A DNA stretch of 64,000 nt from DASXMR01 sp036495525 (GTDB lineage Bacteria > Actinomycetota > Actinomycetes > Streptosporangiales > Streptosporangiaceae): the NCBI GenBank assembly GCA_036495525.1, contig DASXMR010000134.1:67321-131320 (forward strand), given 5' to 3'. Under the pieces are notes generated by a model that saw nothing but the letters and a program-made list of their open reading frames with translations, made no database searches and had not been told where the DNA came from. A program made the translations under genes and the position numbers. Below are positions 32,156 to 40,809 of this stretch, one piece after another (position 1 is the stretch's first letter; each line of letters begins with the position of its first letter).

Positions 32156-34996
32156 ATGAGCGTTGCTCTGGATGCCTGGACCGCTGCTGGCGCACTGGCC
32201 GCCGCGGCCGGCGTGGCCGGGCTGTGGCGTGCTGCGCTGCGCCGTGCGCCGGCCGGACCGCGTGGCCAGCGCTGGCTCGCCGTTGCCGCGGCGCTATGGG
32301 GAGCCGCGCTGATCGCGCAGGACGCCCAGGGCACGCCGGTGTCCGGCGCCGCGCTAGCGGTCACCCCCGCGGACTTGCTGGCGATCCTCGCGCTGCCCGC
32401 GCTGGTAGCTGGCGTGGCAGCGCAGCGGCCACCCAAGCCAGAGGCGGCTGGCTCCAGGCTGGCCAGCGGGGATCAGGCCAGCGCCGGCCGGGCTGGCACA
32501 GACCCGGCCGGCGCTGGCCCGGCTCATGCCGAGGCTGCTGATGCAGGACCTGCTGGCACCGAGGAGGCTGGCGGCCGGCCGGCCGGCTCGCTGGTTGGCA
32601 CGATCAGCAGGATCGCCGACGGCAGCCTGCTCGCCATCTCGCTGTTCATCGTCTGCTGGGTGACGATGTTCGCCGCCGACTTCGGCAGGTCTGGCGTCTC
32701 AAGCGCCAATTTCGCCGCCGGGCTGGTCCGGCCGGCCGCCGACCTGGTCGCGCTCGGCGCGCTGCTGGCCTATGCCATCCGGGCCGGCCGCCGCGGCCGG
32801 CTGCCCACGCTCGCGCTGCTGGTGATGACCGTCGCAGACGCCCTGGCGGTCGGCGCGAAGACCAGGGACTCGCTGCCGGGTCCCGCATCCCTGGTGCTCT
32901 GGGTGGCTGCGCTCTGCCTGCTCGGCCTGACCGCTAGCGACTGGCTGCCGCGGCCGCGGCGGCAGCTGCCGGCCAGCCTGCGCCGGATGCTCGGCACCCT
33001 GACCGCCGTCGCCGCGGCCGCGGTGGCCGCGCTGGTGACGGTCGGCTGGGCGCTGTCCGGCGGGTCGGCGCCTGGCCACGTGCTGCCGCTGGCTGTCGCG
33101 CTGACCGTGCTGGTGCTGGCCGTTCAGGCTGGCTGCATGCTCAGCCAGACCCTGTGGACGCCGGCCAGCTCGGCCGAGCCAAGCCGGCAGTTCCGGGAGC
33201 TGGCCGACCACACCAGCGACGTGGTGCTGGTCTGTGATCTGGACGGGTCGATCAGGTACGCGAGCCCTGGTGCAGCCGTCTTCGGTTACCCGCCGGCCCA
33301 GCTGACCGGCCGCACCCTCGCCGAGCTAGTGCACCCGGAGGACCGGCCGGCCGGCATCAGGGCGGCGCTGGCCGCGCTGCGGGCGCCCGGCCAGGCCGGG
33401 CCGCTCCCGGACCGGTTCCCCTGCCGGGTCAGGTCGGCCGACGGCACCTGGCGGCACGTGGAGTCCACCGTCGCGCGGTACCGCGAGGCAGGCGGCCCCG
33501 GCAGGTTGCTGGTCACCGTCAGGGACGTCAGCGACAAGGTGGCTCTGCGCCGCCAGGTCACCCACCTGACCTTCCACGACGGGCTCACCGGCCTGCCGAA
33601 CCGCACGTTCCTTGACGACCGGGTCAAGAGCCTGCTGGCCAGCGGCATGGCTGGCGCGACCGGGGCGATCTTCCTCGACCTGGACGGCTTCACTGGGGTG
33701 AACGACTCGATCGGGCACGGCGCCGGCGACCTGCTGCTGGCCCAGGCCGGGCGGCGGCTGCGGGCCGCCGTGCCGCAGCGGCACACCGTGGCGCGGTGGG
33801 GCGGCGACGAGTTCGCCGTGCTCGTCGAGGCCTCGGCCGGGGCGCGGGAGATCGTCGACATCGCCGAGCGGCTGGCGGGCGGCATCGCGGCTGAGCCGTT
33901 CCGGGTGGCCGGCCGGGAGGTGTCGCTGACCGCGAGCGTCGGGGTGGCGCTCGCCGACCCGGCGACCGCCGAGCACCTGCTGCGCAACGCGGACGTCGCG
34001 ATGGCGCGGGCCAAGGAGGCCGGCGGCGGCCGGGTCGAGGTCTTCGCCGCGCACATGCACGCTGACGTGGTGCGCCGGCTCGAACTGGCGAGTGACCTGC
34101 GGCGGGCCATCAGCGATGGCAAGCTCAGCATCGATTACCAGCCGCTTGTGCATCTGGGCACCCGGCGGCTGCTGGGGGTGGAGGCACTGGTCCGATGGAC
34201 CAGGGACGGCGAGCAGGTCGCCCCCGCCGAGTTCCTCGGGGTGGCCGAGGAAGCCGGCCTGATCGACCGGCTCGGCGACTGGGTGCTGCGCGAGGCGTGT
34301 GCCAGGGCCGCCGCATGGCGGCAGGCTGGCCTGGACCTGCAGCTAGCGGTCAACTTCTCGCTGCGGCAGGTCAGCGCCGCACGGTTCACCGATTCGGTGC
34401 TGGCCGAGGTCATGGCGAACGGGCTGCCGCCGGAAGCGCTCACGCTTGAGGTCACCGAGCGGGTGCTGATCGACGGTTCGGAGCCGATGCTGGCCGGCCT
34501 GGCCGAGCTGCGCCGGCAGGGCGTCCGGCTGGCCATCGACGACTTCGGCACCGGCTATGCCTCGCTGGCCTACCTGCGGCGGCTGCCGGTCGACATCGTC
34601 AAGATCGACCCGTCCTTCGTCGCCGGGCTCGGCACCGACACCACGCTGGCGATGCTCACCCGCACCATCGTCCGGGTCGGCCACGACCTGGGCATCGAAG
34701 TGGTGGCCGAGGGCATCGAGCGGCCGGAGCAGCTCGACCTGCTGCGGGCGATGGGCTGTGAACTGGGCCAGGGCTACCTGATCGCCCGGCCGACGAGCCC
34801 CGCCGGGGTGGAAGCGTTCGCCGCCGCCGCTGACCCTGCGCTCGGCAGCGCCCTGCCGGCCGGTAGCGCCCCGCTGCCTGGCAGCCAGGGCAGCGACCAG
34901 GAGCCAGCCACGTACTCCCAGCCTGCCCGCGCCGCCAAGCCAGTCCCGGCCCCTCAGCCTGCCCCCAGCCCCCAGCCAGCCCACACCTCGCAATAG
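32156..34996 (+). CDS. Membrane PAS-GGDEF-EAL c-di-GMP protein
   Basis: I take ATG 32156 (MSVALDAWTAAGALAAAAG); an in-frame ATG at 32075 would add 27 non-membrane residues. The 946-residue protein has several hydrophobic segments up to about residue 335, and a Gly/Ala/Glu-rich insert near residues 105-145. A PAS domain (about 346-460, FRELADHTSDVVLVCDLDGSIRYASPGAAVFGYPPAQLTGR) follows. The GGDEF site is intact at 549-553 and EAL at 676-678, with DDFGTGYASL and KIDPSF. The C-terminus is a Pro/Ala-rich tail. Both catalytic sites look complete. It lies upstream of serA; Streptomyces has a comparable GGDEF-EAL gene near ilv/serA. Confidence 0.88.
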   Translation: MSVALDAWTAAGALAAAAGVAGLWRAALRRAPAGPRGQRWLAVAAALWGAALIAQDAQGTPVSGAALAVTPADLLAILALPALVAGVAAQRPPKPEAAGSRLASGDQASAGRAGTDPAGAGPAHAEAADAGPAGTEEAGGRPAGSLVGTISRIADGSLLAISLFIVCWVTMFAADFGRSGVSSANFAAGLVRPAADLVALGALLAYAIRAGRRGRLPTLALLVMTVADALAVGAKTRDSLPGPASLVLWVAALCLLGLTASDWLPRPRRQLPASLRRMLGTLTAVAAAAVAALVTVGWALSGGSAPGHVLPLAVALTVLVLAVQAGCMLSQTLWTPASSAEPSRQFRELADHTSDVVLVCDLDGSIRYASPGAAVFGYPPAQLTGRTLAELVHPEDRPAGIRAALAALRAPGQAGPLPDRFPCRVRSADGTWRHVESTVARYREAGGPGRLLVTVRDVSDKVALRRQVTHLTFHDGLTGLPNRTFLDDRVKSLLASGMAGATGAIFLDLDGFTGVNDSIGHGAGDLLLAQAGRRLRAAVPQRHTVARWGGDEFAVLVEASAGAREIVDIAERLAGGIAAEPFRVAGREVSLTASVGVALADPATAEHLLRNADVAMARAKEAGGGRVEVFAAHMHADVVRRLELASDLRRAISDGKLSIDYQPLVHLGTRRLLGVEALVRWTRDGEQVAPAEFLGVAEEAGLIDRLGDWVLREACARAAAWRQAGLDLQLAVNFSLRQVSAARFTDSVLAEVMANGLPPEALTLEVTERVLIDGSEPMLAGLAELRRQGVRLAIDDFGTGYASLAYLRRLPVDIVKIDPSFVAGLGTDTTLAMLTRTIVRVGHDLGIEVVAEGIERPEQLDLLRAMGCELGQGYLIARPTSPAGVEAFAAAADPALGSALPAGSAPLPGSQGSDQEPATYSQPARAAKPVPAPQPAPSPQPAHTSQ

Positions 34997-35077
34997 CCAG
35001 GCGCGGCCGGCTAACCCGTTCGTGCTCAACTGCCGGCCGGCCGGGCTGCGGGGCTCGGACGCCTTGGATGCCTGGCA

Positions 35078-35093
35078 TGTGAAGGCGTTCACA
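35078..35093. promoter_or_regulatory. Perfect CRP/GlxR-type site upstream of serA
   Basis: TGTGA-AGGCGT-TCACA matches the CRP-family consensus TGTGA-N6-TCACA at every specified base. It lies 62 bases before the serA start. A possible -10 TAGACT is at 35103-35108, so the site overlaps the -35 area. Actinobacterial CRP (Cmr/Rv3676, GlxR) binds this motif. Confidence 0.65.
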
Positions 35094-35154
35094 AGGTGTC
35101 GCTAGACTGACCGCGGCCGGCGACCGCACCGTCCGAATGCCGCGGGAGGCAGCA

Positions 35155-36129
35155 GTGCCAGATCCGATCGTTTTGATCACCGAGGAACTCTCGCCCGCCG
35201 CGCTCGCAGAGCTGTCGGCCGGTTTCGAGACCCGCCGTGCCGACGGCGCCGACCGCGCCAGCCTGCTGCCGGCGCTGGCCGAAGCGGACGCGGTGATCAT
35301 CCGCAGCGCCACCAAGATGGACGCCGAGGCACTGGCCGCCGGGCCGCGGCTGCGGGTCGTCGCCCGGGCCGGCATCGGCCTCGACAACGTCGACGTCGAC
35401 GCCGCAACGCGGGCCGGGATCATGGTCGTGAACGCGCCGACCTCCAACATCGTCAGCGCCGCCGAGCACGCCGTCGCGCTGCTGCTCAGCCTCGCCAGGA
35501 ACATCCCGCAGGCCTCGGCCTCGCTGCGGGCAGGCGAGTGGCGGCGGTCTGCGTTCACCGGCGTCGAGCTGCAGGGCAAGGTGGCCGGCCTGCTCGGGCT
35601 TGGCAAGATCGGCACGCTGGTCGCCGAGCGGCTCGTGGCGCTCGGCATGCAGGTGATCGCCTGCGACCCCTACCTGCCGGACGGCCTGGCCGGCGGGCTT
35701 GGCGTGCCGCTGGTCAGCCTCGATGAGCTGCTGGAGCGGTCCGACTTCATCAGCGTGCACCTGCCGAAGAACGCCGAGACGACCGGGATACTCGGCGACC
35801 GGGAGCTTGCCCTGGTCAAGCCGGAGGTGCGGATCGTCAACGCGGCACGCGGCGGCATCATCGACGAGGATGCGCTGCTGCGGGCGCTGACCGACGGCCG
35901 GGTGGCCGGCGCCGCGCTCGACGTCTACGCGAGCGAGCCTCCGGGCGCCAATCCGCTGCTGCAGCTGGACAGCGTCGTGTGCACGCCGCACCTGGGCGCA
36001 AGCACCGCCGAGGCGCAGGAGAAGGCCGGCACGCAAGTGGCCAGGTCAGTGCGGCTCGCGCTGGCGGGCGAGCCGGTGCCCGATGCGGTGAACGTGCGCG
36101 ACGGGATCGTGGCGGCCAAGCCGGGCTAG
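35155..36129 (+). CDS. serA: D-3-phosphoglycerate dehydrogenase, catalytic core only
   Basis: GTG 35155 follows GGGAGGCAGCAG; ATG 35137 upstream would place residues before the conserved PDPIVLITEELSPAALAEL. At 324 residues it ends ...GEPVPDAVNVRDGIVAAKPG. Full actinobacterial SerA is about 530 residues, with an allosteric-substrate-binding domain and an ACT domain after this point. Catalytic and NAD elements are present: RAGIGLDNVDVDAA, GLLGLGKIGTLVAERL, NAARGGIIDEDALL, and CTPHLGASTAEAQEKAG (catalytic His). So it should oxidise 3-phosphoglycerate but may lack serine feedback. No C-terminal domain remains in any downstream frame that I can see. Confidence 0.85.
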   Translation: MPDPIVLITEELSPAALAELSAGFETRRADGADRASLLPALAEADAVIIRSATKMDAEALAAGPRLRVVARAGIGLDNVDVDAATRAGIMVVNAPTSNIVSAAEHAVALLLSLARNIPQASASLRAGEWRRSAFTGVELQGKVAGLLGLGKIGTLVAERLVALGMQVIACDPYLPDGLAGGLGVPLVSLDELLERSDFISVHLPKNAETTGILGDRELALVKPEVRIVNAARGGIIDEDALLRALTDGRVAGAALDVYASEPPGANPLLQLDSVVCTPHLGASTAEAQEKAGTQVARSVRLALAGEPVPDAVNVRDGIVAAKPG

Positions 36130-36376
36130 CGAGCTGCGGGAAGCCTGCCAGGCAGGAAGGGCCCGCTCGATAACGCCGCGCTCGCAGGCAGGACCGGGCG
36201 ATAGGCTTTCCGGACGCCAGAGTCTCCAGGTACCGGGCATCTTCCGGGCAAATTTTCCCGGCCGCCGGGTCTACCCAGCCCGCTGCAGTCGGCATCATGG
36301 AGGTACGGCAGTACGCGCCGTCGCGCTGCCGCAGGCCTGGCAACGGCGCCACGCCGCAGCAGGGGAAGGACCCGCA

Positions 36377-37492
36377 ATGACCGCGAGCTCGACGAACGAC
36401 ATCAGCTTCACGCTGCGCCCTGGCCAGGGCAGGCCAGCCGAGGAACGCGACCAGCTGCTGGTAAATCCGGGCTTCTGCCAGATCTTCACCGACCACATGG
36501 TGACGATCCAGTGGAGCGCCGAGCACGGCTGGCACGACGCTGAGCTCGTCCCCTACGGGCCCTTCAGCCTCGACCCGGCGACCGCGGTACTCCATTACGC
36601 CCAGGAGATCTTCGAGGGACTGAAGGCATACCGGCAGGCCAGCGGTCCGATCGTTGCCTTCCGGCCGCAGCGCAACGCGGCCAGGTTCAACTTGTCGGCG
36701 GCCCGGATGGCGATGCCCCAGCTGCCGGAGACAGCCTTCATCCAGGCGCTTGAGCTGCTGGTGGCGCAGGATCGTGACTGGGTGCCGACCGCCGAGGGCC
36801 ACAGCCTCTACCTGCGGCCGTTCATGATCGCGACGCAGGTCGGCCTCGGCGTCGGCCGCCCGTCGCAGACCTACCAGTTCACGGTCATCGCATCCCCGGC
36901 CGCGCAGGTCTTCGACGGCGACGAGGTCCGCCCGGTGACTGTCTGGCTGGAGGAGGAGCTGACCAGGGCCGCTTCCGGCGGCACGGGCGCCGCGAAGACC
37001 GGCGGCAATTACGCCGCCGCCTTCGCCGGTCAGCAGCGGGCGCTGGAGAAGGGCTGCGACCAGGTCGTCTGGCTGGACGCGGTCAGGCATCAGACGGTCG
37101 AGGAGATGGGCGGGATGAACCTGTTCTTCGTCTTCGGCTCCGGCGACAGCGCGCGGGTGATGACCCCGGCGCTCACCGGGACGCTGCTGCCGGGCATCAC
37201 CAGGGACGCGATGCTGACGCTGGCGCCTGACCTGGGAATCCCCGCGACCGAGGACACGATCACGACCGCGCAGTGGCAGCGCGCCTGCGCGAGCGGCGAG
37301 ATCACCGAGGTGTTCGCGTGCGGTACAGCGGCGGTGGTCAGGCCCGTCGGCGTCGTGCGGGCAGCGGACCGGGAGTGGACCGTCGGTGACGGCAAGCCAG
37401 GCCCGGTGACGATGCGACTGCGTGAGCAGCTGCTCGGCGTTCAGTTCGGTCACCTGCCTGACCGGCACGGGTGGATTCACAAGATCATTTAA
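36377..37492 (+). CDS. ilvE: Branched-chain amino acid aminotransferase
   Basis: This 371-residue class IV PLP enzyme transaminates leucine, isoleucine and valine. The start MTASSTNDISFTLRPGQGRPAEERDQLL fits the eukaryote-like BCAT size class used by actinomycetes. Landmarks are LHYAQEIFEGLKAYRQASG, LYLRPFMIATQ, GTGAAKTGGNYAAAFAGQQRALEKGCDQVVWLD (PLP lysine in AAKTGGNYA) and EMGGMNLFFVFG. AGGGGAAGGA precedes ATG 36377. It follows serA by 247 bases, and its stop overlaps the next start (TAATG). Confidence 0.94.
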   Translation: MTASSTNDISFTLRPGQGRPAEERDQLLVNPGFCQIFTDHMVTIQWSAEHGWHDAELVPYGPFSLDPATAVLHYAQEIFEGLKAYRQASGPIVAFRPQRNAARFNLSAARMAMPQLPETAFIQALELLVAQDRDWVPTAEGHSLYLRPFMIATQVGLGVGRPSQTYQFTVIASPAAQVFDGDEVRPVTVWLEEELTRAASGGTGAAKTGGNYAAAFAGQQRALEKGCDQVVWLDAVRHQTVEEMGGMNLFFVFGSGDSARVMTPALTGTLLPGITRDAMLTLAPDLGIPATEDTITTAQWQRACASGEITEVFACGTAAVVRPVGVVRAADREWTVGDGKPGPVTMRLREQLLGVQFGHLPDRHGWIHKII

Positions 37493-38883
37493 TGGTGCGC
37501 CGTGCTCGTTCCCCAGCGGCCGGGCCAGGCGCCACCGCGCCGGATTCCGCCACAGCGCCGGATTCCGCAGCCGCGCCGGATTCCGCCGCCGGCCCGGGCA
37601 AGCTCAGCCTGGCAACGGCCGACCCGGCCACCGGGCTCACCGGCGGGGCTGACCGCAGGCTGCGCCGGGCGCGGCTGGCCACGCTCGCGTTCTTCGCCGT
37701 GCTCGGCTTGTCCAACGGCGTCTGGGTGGCCAGGATCCCGGCGGTCAAGCAGCAGACCGGGCTTTCCGACGGGCTGCTCGGGCTGACCCTGCTGGCGGCG
37801 CCGATCGGCCTGGTGGTCGTGGTGCTGCTGGCCGGACGGATGGTCGACCGGTTCGGCAGCCGGGTCCCGACGCTGGCGGCCGGCTGCTGTGCCGCGCTGC
37901 TGCCGGTCACGCTCGGCCTGGCACCCACGATGGCGCTGCTGATGGCGGCCCTGTTCGCGTTCGGCCTGGCGGGCGGGATGCTGGACGTGGCGATGAACGC
38001 CCAGGCCGTGCACGTCGAGCGCGGCTACGCCCGGCCGCTGATGTCCTCGTTCCACGCCTGCTACAGCTTTGCCGGGCTGGCCGGGGCGCTGTTCGGCGGC
38101 CTGTTCGCCTGGGCCGGGCTGAGTCCCGCGGTGAACTTCCTGGCCGCCGGAGTGCCGCTCGCCGTGCTCGCCGCCCTTGCCGGGCGCTGGCTGCTTCCTG
38201 GCCAGCCAGGCACGCACGGCGGTGCCGCGCCCGCCGAGCCGGTGAGCGCCGGCGCACAGCCGGATGCGCAGCCAGCCGCGGCCCGGTCAGCCGCTGTAGT
38301 GCGCGCACCGCGCCGGGTGGCTGGCTGGACCCTGCCGGTCCTGATCCTTGGCCTGCTGTCGCTGTGCTCGCTGCTCGGGGAGGGCTCGGCTGACAGCTGG
38401 AGCGCGGTCTACCTGCACGACAACCTGGGTGCCGCGGCGGGACTGGCGGCGCTCGGCTACGCGGCCTTCTCGCTGACGATGGCCTGCGGGCGGCTGGGCG
38501 GTGACCATCTCGCCGCCCGGTTCGGCTCAGTCGCGCTGGTCAGGTGCTGCGGGCTGCTGGCCGCTGCTGGCCTGGCCGGCGCGCTGATCAGCGCGAGCAC
38601 GGTCGGCGCCATCGCTGGCTTCGCCGTGTTCGGCGCCGGGCTGTCCTGCACATTCCCGCAGCTGCTGTCCGCGGCCGGCAATGCGGACCGGCGGTTCCCC
38701 GGCAGCGCCATTGCCAGGGTGGCCGGGCTCGGCTATGTCGGCATCCTCGGCGGCCCGGTGATCATCGGCGGCATCGCCGCGTGGGGCGGCCTGCCGCTGG
38801 CGCTCGGCGTGCCGGTACTGCTCGCGGCCTGCATCGCGGCCGGCGCCGGCCGGGTCGTGCCGAGGCGACGGCCAGCCAGCTAG
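37492..38883 (+). CDS. MFS transporter coupled to ilvE (FucP/YbjJ-like)
   Basis: ATG 37492 shares a base with the ilvE stop (TAATG), so I prefer it over ATG 37471. The 463-residue protein has about 45 unusual N-terminal residues containing a threefold APDSA(A/T) repeat, then about 12 helices. LSNGVWVARIPAVKQQTGLSDGLLGLTLLAAPIGLVVVVLLAGRMVDRFGSRVP is typical of the YbjJ-like MFS group. GMLDVAMNAQAVHVE and SSFHACYSFAGLAGALFGGLFA also fit. The link with ilvE suggests transport tied to branched-chain amino acids or keto acids, but the substrate is unknown. Confidence 0.85.
   Translation: MVRRARSPAAGPGATAPDSATAPDSAAAPDSAAGPGKLSLATADPATGLTGGADRRLRRARLATLAFFAVLGLSNGVWVARIPAVKQQTGLSDGLLGLTLLAAPIGLVVVVLLAGRMVDRFGSRVPTLAAGCCAALLPVTLGLAPTMALLMAALFAFGLAGGMLDVAMNAQAVHVERGYARPLMSSFHACYSFAGLAGALFGGLFAWAGLSPAVNFLAAGVPLAVLAALAGRWLLPGQPGTHGGAAPAEPVSAGAQPDAQPAAARSAAVVRAPRRVAGWTLPVLILGLLSLCSLLGEGSADSWSAVYLHDNLGAAAGLAALGYAAFSLTMACGRLGGDHLAARFGSVALVRCCGLLAAAGLAGALISASTVGAIAGFAVFGAGLSCTFPQLLSAAGNADRRFPGSAIARVAGLGYVGILGGPVIIGGIAAWGGLPLALGVPVLLAACIAAGAGRVVPRRRPAS
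37537..37590 (+). repeat. Three 18-bp tandem repeats inside the MFS gene
   Basis: GCGCCGGATTCCGC starts units at 37537, 37555 and 37573, each 18 bases. They encode APDSAT, APDSAA, APDSAA in the N-terminal cytoplasmic tail. Units differ only in the last four bases, so this is a recent in-frame minisatellite whose copy number could vary. Confidence 0.9.
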
Positions 38884-38893
38884 GGGCGGCTAG

Positions 38894-40000
38894 CTAGCTT
38901 TCCCCGCCGTCCGCGATGACGTCAGCGACTTCCTCCGCCCGCGCGGCCTCCTCGGCGGCGAACCGCTGCGCGTCCAGCTGCTCGGCGATGTCCTCGTCCC
39001 GGTGCATCAGCGCCTCGAGGTCGGCCTTCGCCGAGTCGAGCACGCCCATGTCGGCGTAGGCCTGCTGCAGCCGCTCACTCCACAGCCCGATATCGCGCAC
39101 GCACGGCACTAGCCGGCTGAACAGCAGCGAGCGGAACGCGTTCTGGTAGTCCGAGCCGTTCGCGAGCTCACGGATCTCATCGGCAGGGATGCCGAAGTTC
39201 TCCCAGACCTCGTCGCCGCGCAGCCGGTCCCGCATTAGGTAGCAGCCCTCGATGACGAAGTCCTCACGCTCGGCGAGTTCCTTCGCGGTCAGCTGCTGGT
39301 AGTAGTCACGCAGCGCCATCCGGCCGAACGCGACGTGCCGCGCCTCATCCTGCATCACGTACGCGAGGATCTGCTTGGGCAGCGGCTTGGTGGTGACGTC
39401 GCGCAGCATGCCGAACGCGGCCAGCGCGAGGCCCTCGATCAGCACCTGCATGCCGAGGTACGGCATATCCCAGCGGGAGTCGTTGAGGGTGTCATGCAGC
39501 AGTGTCTGCAGCTGGTCGTTGATCGGGTAGACGAGCCCGACCTTCTCCTGCAGGAACCTGGCGTACAGCTCGGCGTGCCTGGCCTCGTCCATCGTCTGAG
39601 TCGCGGCGTAGAACTTGGAGTCCAGGTCGGGCACTGACTCGACGATCCGCGCCGCGCACACCATCGCGCCCTGCTCGCCGTGCAGGAACTGGGAGAATTG
39701 CCAGGATGCCAGGTGCTGGCGCAGCTCCTTGCGGTTCTGCGGGCCGAGCTGGTCCCAGTATCTGGTGCCGTAGATGGCCATCGACTCGTCCGGGACGCCG
39801 AGCACGTCGTACGGGTCCACCTCGAGGTTCCAGTCGATCCGCTTGACGGCATCCCACTGCTTGTCCTTGCCCTTCTGGTACAGGGCGAGCAGCCGTTCCC
39901 TGCCGTCGTCGTACTCCCAGCTGAACCGGGCGTCCCCGGACATGGGGATCTGCCAGCCTGGCTCCTGCGGAGCGGTGGTGTACAGGTCGCGGGTCGACAA
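38894..40000 (-). CDS. Ferritin-like diiron protein (desaturase/AurF-like fold)
   Basis: The 368-residue protein has a four-helix diiron fold pattern. HGEQGAMVCAARIV supplies the first Glu; TQTMDEARHAELYARFL the first ExxH; LIEGLALAAFGML the third Glu; and YVMQDEARHVAFGRMAL the second ExxH. No signal peptide or membrane segment is seen. Such proteins include fatty-acid desaturase-like and N-oxygenase enzymes; substrate is unknown. The gene is controlled by two CGTAC-N3-GTACG palindromes just upstream, matched to one at the adjacent tetR, so it is likely the main target of that repressor. Glu-rich residues form the C-terminal tail. Confidence 0.9.
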   Translation of the reverse strand: MSTRDLYTTAPQEPGWQIPMSGDARFSWEYDDGRERLLALYQKGKDKQWDAVKRIDWNLEVDPYDVLGVPDESMAIYGTRYWDQLGPQNRKELRQHLASWQFSQFLHGEQGAMVCAARIVESVPDLDSKFYAATQTMDEARHAELYARFLQEKVGLVYPINDQLQTLLHDTLNDSRWDMPYLGMQVLIEGLALAAFGMLRDVTTKPLPKQILAYVMQDEARHVAFGRMALRDYYQQLTAKELAEREDFVIEGCYLMRDRLRGDEVWENFGIPADEIRELANGSDYQNAFRSLLFSRLVPCVRDIGLWSERLQQAYADMGVLDSAKADLEALMHRDEDIAEQLDAQRFAAEEAARAEEVADVIADGGES

Positions 40001-40011
40001 CGTGACCTCCT

Positions 40012-40058
40012 ACGTACGCCGTACGTGATGATCAGAGCCAAGCACGTACGGTGTACGT
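40012..40058 (-). promoter_or_regulatory. Two TetR-type palindromes upstream of the diiron gene
   Basis: ACGTAC-GCC-GTACGT (40012-40026) and ACGTAC-GGT-GTACGT (40044-40058) are perfect 15-base palindromes with centres 32 bases apart, about three helical turns. They lie 12-58 bases upstream of the diiron gene ATG at 40000. A third copy of the core is at the tetR start. Confidence 0.85.
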
Positions 40059-40084
40059 ATGTCAATGGCCATTAAGGGACGGCC

Positions 40085-40711
40085 TCAGCTCACCCGCGCT
40101 GGCCGCATCGCATCGATCGCCCTGGTGAGCAGCTCGAGGCCGAACTCGAAGTCGGCGTCCGGGTCCTTGCGCATCAGCTCGCCGGCCAGGGCGGTGACCT
40201 GAGGGAAGACAGCCGGGTCGAGCACGGGCCGGTGCGCCGTGCCGTCCGGCGCCAGGCCGGGCGACACGCCCATCTCGCGCAGCAGCGAGCCGACGATGTA
40301 GGCAACGAACGCGTGCACGATGTGCACCGCGTCGGGCCCGGCGAAGCCGGCCTCGCGCAGCGTCGCCAGCGCGTGCTCCATCGGCAGCATCCCGGTGACC
40401 GACAAGGTGGGGCGGCTGACTGCGACCATTGTGCAGCGGGGATAGCTGCGGGTGATCGCGCGGAAAGCCCGTGCCTGCGCGCGAACCTGGTCGGCCAGGC
40501 TCGCCTCCGGCATGGGGGTGAACTCGATTGACGACATCACCCGCTCGGCCACGTAGTCCAGCAGCGCTGATTTGCTCGGCACGTGGTTATACAGCGACAT
40601 GACGCCGCAGCCCAGCTCGGTCGCCACCCGGCGCATCGACACCGCCTCGGCGCCCTCACGCTCGATCAGGCCGATCGCGGCCGTCACGATGCGCTCGCGG
40701 GTCAGCTGCAT
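40085..40711 (-). CDS. TetR-family repressor
   Basis: I start at ATG 40711 (MQLTRERIVTAAIGLIEREGAEAVSMRRVATELGCGVMSLYNHVPSKSALLDYVAERVMSSIEF) because a frame-matched start at 40726 would fall inside a regulator palindrome. This gives 208 residues. The N-terminal HTH (REGAEAVSMRRVATELGCGVMSLYNHVPSKSALL) is clear TetR, with a TetR_C-type ligand domain after it. It lies downstream of, and in line with, nothing else. Its own start region and the diiron gene upstream region share the same palindrome, so it probably represses both until a ligand binds. Confidence 0.92.
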   Translation of the reverse strand: MQLTRERIVTAAIGLIEREGAEAVSMRRVATELGCGVMSLYNHVPSKSALLDYVAERVMSSIEFTPMPEASLADQVRAQARAFRAITRSYPRCTMVAVSRPTLSVTGMLPMEHALATLREAGFAGPDAVHIVHAFVAYIVGSLLREMGVSPGLAPDGTAHRPVLDPAVFPQVTALAGELMRKDPDADFEFGLELLTRAIDAMRPARVS

Positions 40712-40719
40712 GCCCCAAA

Positions 40720-40732
40720 CGTACACCGTACG
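40720..40732 (-). promoter_or_regulatory. TetR-type palindrome at its own gene
   Basis: CGTAC-ACC-GTACG is a perfect 13-base palindrome 9 bases upstream of the chosen tetR start. It has the same arms and 3-base spacer as the two sites at the diiron gene. Autoregulation is the simplest reading. Confidence 0.8.
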
Positions 40733-40809
40733 AGCGGGCTCGCCATGATCAGCCAGAACGAGGTCGGCGCCCGCCGGTCCCGGCCGGCCCCGCTCGTCCC
40801 GGCGAGAGG

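Noticed and set aside
36297..36380. 27-codon ORF (ATG 36297) ending in ATGA overlap with ilvE as a leader peptide
   Set aside because: It has no run of Leu, Ile or Val codons, no ribosome site, and only 5-bp hairpins nearby (36244-36269), so attenuation is not supported.
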